Shown one piece after another: positions 38,001 to 41,969 of a stretch of DNA of 41,969 nucleotides. The notes below the pieces were generated by a model. It searched no databases and was not told the DNA's origin. It saw only the letters and a program-made list of their open reading frames with translations. Source of the stretch: Dinochytrium kinnereticum (taxonomy: Eukaryota > Chytridiomycota > Chytridiomycetes > Chytridiales > Chytridiaceae); contig JADGJT010000155.1 in the NCBI GenBank assembly GCA_027604005.1, positions 1 to 41,969 on the forward strand, in the 5' to 3' direction. A program made the position numbers and the translations under genes. Numbering within the stretch: the first letter of the stretch is position 1; each line of letters begins with the position of its first letter.

Positions 38001-41000
38001 GTCGCGAGAGGGGAAGGCTTGTGTAGGTGGACGAGGCGGCCTTGCGCGAACGGAGAGCGGGTGAGAGATGGGGTAGAGGTAGAAATCTTCGAGGCAGCTA
38101 CGAAACGAGTCACAGTACTGGACACTGGTGACATAGGGGATCCTCCGGAAACTGTGGCTTGGAGGGGTCCGTCTAGGCGAATCTCGTTGACTATTGTGGG
38201 GGAAAGATGAAAGCTTCAGTTTGTAGTTATGGTTTGATAACGTGATTGAACTCTCCGGGAAATTGTCCTCAAAAGTTAAAAAGAACAAGAAAATGGAAGA
38301 ACATAAGGCTACCTCCATCTAAAACCCCAGCGGGATCGTCATCAATCGGTACATAATCACTAACCCAGGCCGAAAAATTCACTTTCCTAGCCTTAAGCTC
38401 CGCAAAGGTCCCCCTCTCAATAATCCTCTCCCCCTTCAACACCAAAATCAAATCACATTCGGGCAAAAACATTTTCTGCTGAGTGACCAAGACCGCCGCC
38501 TTCCCCTTCCTCAGCAAGCTATTCCTCACGCATTCCTTAAAGAGTCTCTTGGCATGTGCCTGATCGAAATCACTCAAGCAATCCTCTACAAGCACAAGAT
38601 CAGGGTTCCGGTACAAACATCTTGCCAAGCTTAATCTCTGTCTCTGACTAGTCGACAAATTCAAATCAGACACAACAGATTCATCACCGTTCGACAACAA
38701 CATCAAATCTCGAGTAAGACCGCATAAGCGGATCACGTCCAGGTAAAGCTGCTCGTCGTAATCAAGACCAAATAAAATGTTGTCGCGAATGGTGGCGTTA
38801 ATCAGCCAAGGCTCTTGAGGAGCATACCCGCAAGTCCCGTAAGACATCATGGTGCCGGACCGACGCTTTACTTGCCCGAGGATAGCCGCGAGGAGCGACT
38901 TACCAGAGGAGAGATCACCCACAACGGCAATAAGCTGCCCACGATGTATCTCAAGGGAGAGATCTAAGATAGAGGGATGGTCAAGCTCGCCGTCCCATAC
39001 AAAGCTAGCGTTTTTCTACGGTTCGTAAAAGATAGAAGGATGGGTTAGTATTGCTGTCCCGGAAAAAGTGAGAGAGTTTAGAGGGATTAGGAGCAGAACG
39101 TACAATATCAATCAAGAGATCTGGATCATCGGCAGGTGGCTCCTGCATTACAGGCGGATCAACCTCAGGCAAGTTGAAGAAGTCCTCTAAATGTTGCAAC
39201 GAGATTGTGGCGCCTACCGACAAAATAAAGAGAGAAAAAAACATTAACTTTTATCCAGTCAAAAAAAGATAAATATATGAAGATATGCAGGAAGAGAACA
39301 AGCGTAGATGAAAACAAGAACATATGGAGAAGTTCTGAAGCCTTACCTTGATAAGTCCTCACAGCATTAGGCAACAAAAGCAACGGATATCTCAACGTAT
39401 TAAAAAGACTTAACAGCGTGAATACCGCTGCCGCAGTCAACCCATCTGGAAGGCTGTAAATCCCTACCAGCAAGCAACCTAACGTCGCTACAACTGGCGC
39501 TATAAAAACCACCATGCAATTGGCCGCCCTCAACATCATGCTAGTTCTCAGCTCTGCCATTTCCCCGACCCTAGCTTTCGAGATCCTCTTTACGAAATGA
39601 GACTCCCAAGCGTAAAACTTAATAAGCTTTATAGCGGTCAGGATCTCGGACATAAGATGAACGCGTTTCGTGATCAATCCGGTTGAGCGGAGGGAAATAG
39701 AGGAGGAGCGGACAGCAATGTAGTATTGGAGAGGAAGGAGGATGAACATGATCAGGAAAAATGCGGGAAGGGCTGCGATGCCGATATCGTAGAAGGCAAG
39801 GGCGATGATAACTGGAGCAAGACAGAGTAAGTCACCAAACGCGGCTTAAAAAAAACTGTTTAAAGAGAACAATCGACTCACTTGCACATTCAGCAATAGC
39901 TGACCACATATAGTGCCAAGTTACACTCGCTTCTGCGACCCTATTACACTCATTCGCAATTAAATTAACAATATCCCCCACACCTCCCTTTACATAACTC
40001 AGCCTGAGACTCTTCCTATAAATCAACACCATCATAGCAGCCCTACATTGCACCCCGATCCTTGTACACTGAATCGATAGCTGGTGAAAGCATATAGACG
40101 AGAACGAGGAGCTCAGAAAAAGGGCCAAAGCAAGCAGATGCCCCTGATAGAGCGGCGGTGCGGTTGGTCCTTCTGCCGGCAACGGTCCAAGCGGAGTCAG
40201 TCCTGGAGTAGGAGGAGGTGTAGAATTCACAGGCCTTCCATCAGCAGCGGCCGTGCGGGCCTCACAATAATCAATAATCCATTTTAAGATCCCGTATGCC
40301 CCCAACCAGGTGAAAAGAGCCCAAAGCGCCTTCCAAATGGCGAGAAGAGAGAACCTTACTCCAAACGCCCGGTTTAACGCGCGGTGAAGGCGGGGGCGGG
40401 AGGTTGGGCCAAACATCCTATGCCGAGGTCGGGGCGGGGGACCACCTCCTAATTCCACGTCTTCGGCTGGCAGTTTTCTACCCTTGCTGCGACCGCCCTT
40501 CCTCCTACCAGTGGAAGAAGTCGAGGTTTCAGTCTTCGACGAAGAGTCAACCTCCTCTCCATCTCCGGGAAGTGAGACAAATGTCTTATCAGACCCAGCC
40601 CCTTGCTGCAATGGCGGTCTCTGGTGCTGCGACGTTACGGACGCAGGGGAGGTGGCTTTGTCAGGGGAGAGGTTTGCGGGCTTGCCACGCGAGAAGGTCG
40701 ATGTCAAGATCCTGTCGAGTGTTGGACCAGCACCGCATCCACCAAGACGGCGGCACCGCTCCACCTCCTCATTCCAAGTTCTCTCAAGAGCATCACCAGT
40801 AAACTTTGCGCTCTCAGAAGATTTCAAGTGTAGTGGCATCTCATGAATGTCCTCGTGACGGCGAATGCGGTTGAGAAGACGAAACCCCCAAAGGAAGAGA
40901 AGGCGGTCCAACCAGTTCCTTGGAGCGAGACTAAACTTTTTCTTCTTCTTTTGTTTGCCATGACCCTCCTCTCCACCACCCTCGCCATTCTGATGCTCAC

Positions 41001-41928
41001 GCTTCTTCCGCTTCTTTCTCCTCTTACGTCGTTCCTCTTTTCTTCTCATCCTCCTCTCAGCCTCTTCTTCCTCTTCCACCAAGAACCCGTCCATATCCAC
41101 CTCCTCATCCCCAGCGAGCCTGGAGTCGTCACGAGAAGCCTCAATCTCGTCCGACGTGTCCTGATCATCCAACCCCACGGCTTTCGCAACAATGGCATCA
41201 TCTTCCAAGTCAGCCACAGAGAGATTTGAGGAATCAACGGCTAGATGAGAATCCAAAGCTGTCGCATTCGACGGTTCACGTATTACAATAGCAGGAGGGA
41301 TGACTGAGCGTCGGCTAGACAGACTCCCCGCGGGGCTTTTGAGAACGGGGGAGGGAGATCGCCGACCCATCTTCCCTTCTTCGTCCGTCATGGAGGGCTG
41401 CTGTCCGCCATCACTGTCAGCAGGCACAACCACGACCGAAGGCGGTCCCACAACCTGCTGCTCCACAACAGGCAGAATTGCCTCCGACGGCGACGATGCG
41501 GTGACGGGGCTATCAAGCATTGGGCTCAAAGGAAACGAAGAGGACGAAGAGGATGCGGCAGCTGTCGCCGCCGCCGCCGCCGCCAAGGCAGCTTGCGAGC
41601 GCCTCTTTGCCGCAGCCTTAATCAAACTCGCGCCGCCGACTCCATCCCTGACAACATCCGAGTCCAAACCAAGCGGAGATCTTCTTGAGCCTTGTGTGGG
41701 AGAGCCAGCGCGCTGATACGGTGCATTTGGAAAGAGGGGAGGTCGATCGGATGGAGAGATGCTGGGGCCGGGGTTGTGAGGGGACTTTTGGGCTGGGGAA
41801 TGGATATTTGTGGTGAGGGTTGCTGCTGGAGGGGACATTATCACGGAAGTGGCCGATGCCTGTGACTGTGATAATGGTGAGGCATGGTCATCGTCACTCG
41901 GGGTTTCTGGAGCACCGCTTGAGGACAT
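35016..41928 (-). CDS. ABCC/MRP-type ABC transporter with degenerate nucleotide-binding motifs
   Basis: Exons 5'-3': 41928-39882, 39811-39347, 39213-39104, 39015-38313, 38190-37564, 37507-37064, 36959-36523, 36430-36295, 36231-35881, 35815-35016; about 2039 aa. Order: disordered acidic/basic tail (1 to about 335), lasso-like [19 protein letters not shown], membrane domain 1, NBD1 (875-1090), long linker, membrane domain 2 (from about 1295), NBD2 (1612-1840), Ala/Ser-rich C-tail. NBD1: Walker [10 protein letters not shown]-loop YAPQEPW, signature LSTSQ, Walker B LVLVED, and TQQ where the switch His is expected. NBD2: Walker [10 protein letters not shown], signature position FSLAE, Walker B IFDEP with its Glu, and ASR in place of AHR. 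ABCC proteins usually export conjugates at vacuole or plasma membrane; transport here is not assured. Confidence 0.88.
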
Positions 41929-41954
41929 TGCTTCAGACGAGACGCCTCAAAAAG

Positions 41955-41969
41955 AAAAAAAAAAAAAAA
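41955..41969. repeat. terminal poly-A run at the end of the window
   Basis: Fifteen A residues end the window, preceded by aaaaag. They lie upstream of the ABCC start codon. A homopolymer at this point may be why the contig ends here. Confidence 0.7.

Overview
The window reads as a gene-dense, intron-rich piece of a fungal nuclear genome. I modelled twelve protein-coding genes with 95 spliceosomal introns, mostly 37-120 nt with GT..AG ends. One gene encodes a sperm-tail PG-rich-repeat (ODF3/CIMAP) protein, found in organisms with motile cilia. Together with the other homologues (NDR kinase, Trm5, Mec1/ATR, cytochrome c peroxidase) this points to a zoosporic, chytrid-like fungus. That is an inference from gene content; no rRNA or other taxonomic marker is present. 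No tRNA, rRNA, CRISPR array or intact mobile element was seen. Exon joins below were worked out by hand from reading frame, splice ends and continuity of conserved families.

Layout. 1-1979: non-coding, with a possible LTR remnant at the left end and an AT-rich low-complexity stretch. 1980-3965 (+): single-pass membrane protein of unknown function. 5403-9199 (+): arrestin-like domain fused to a coiled coil, a long Q/P/Y/G-rich tract and a C-terminal four-cysteine module. 9713-10724 (+): ChrR-like double cupin, with a 10-N assembly gap in its second intron. 10938-12590 (+): CK2 catalytic subunit. 13228-14782 (+): CIMAP/ODF3-like protein in ten exons. 15280-17110 (-): Trm5. 17268-27005 (-): an ATR/Mec1/Rad3 checkpoint kinase of about 2742 residues in 34 exons, head-to-head with 27433-28409 (+), ribosomal protein uS11. 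28705-30509 (-): NDR/Cbk1 kinase. 30793-31944 (-): cytochrome c peroxidase-like. 32139-34663 (-): DUF2009/UPF0652 protein with an N-terminal B-box. 35016-41928 (-): full-length ABCC-type protein with unusual nucleotide-binding motifs.

Most genes are housekeeping or signalling genes with no evident operon-like logic. The least ordinary items are the arrestin/prion-like/Cys4 fusion with a readable 96-nt intron, the ABCC protein whose signature and switch-histidine motifs are altered in both nucleotide-binding domains, the B-box on DUF2009, and the near-uniform phase-1 introns of the CIMAP gene.
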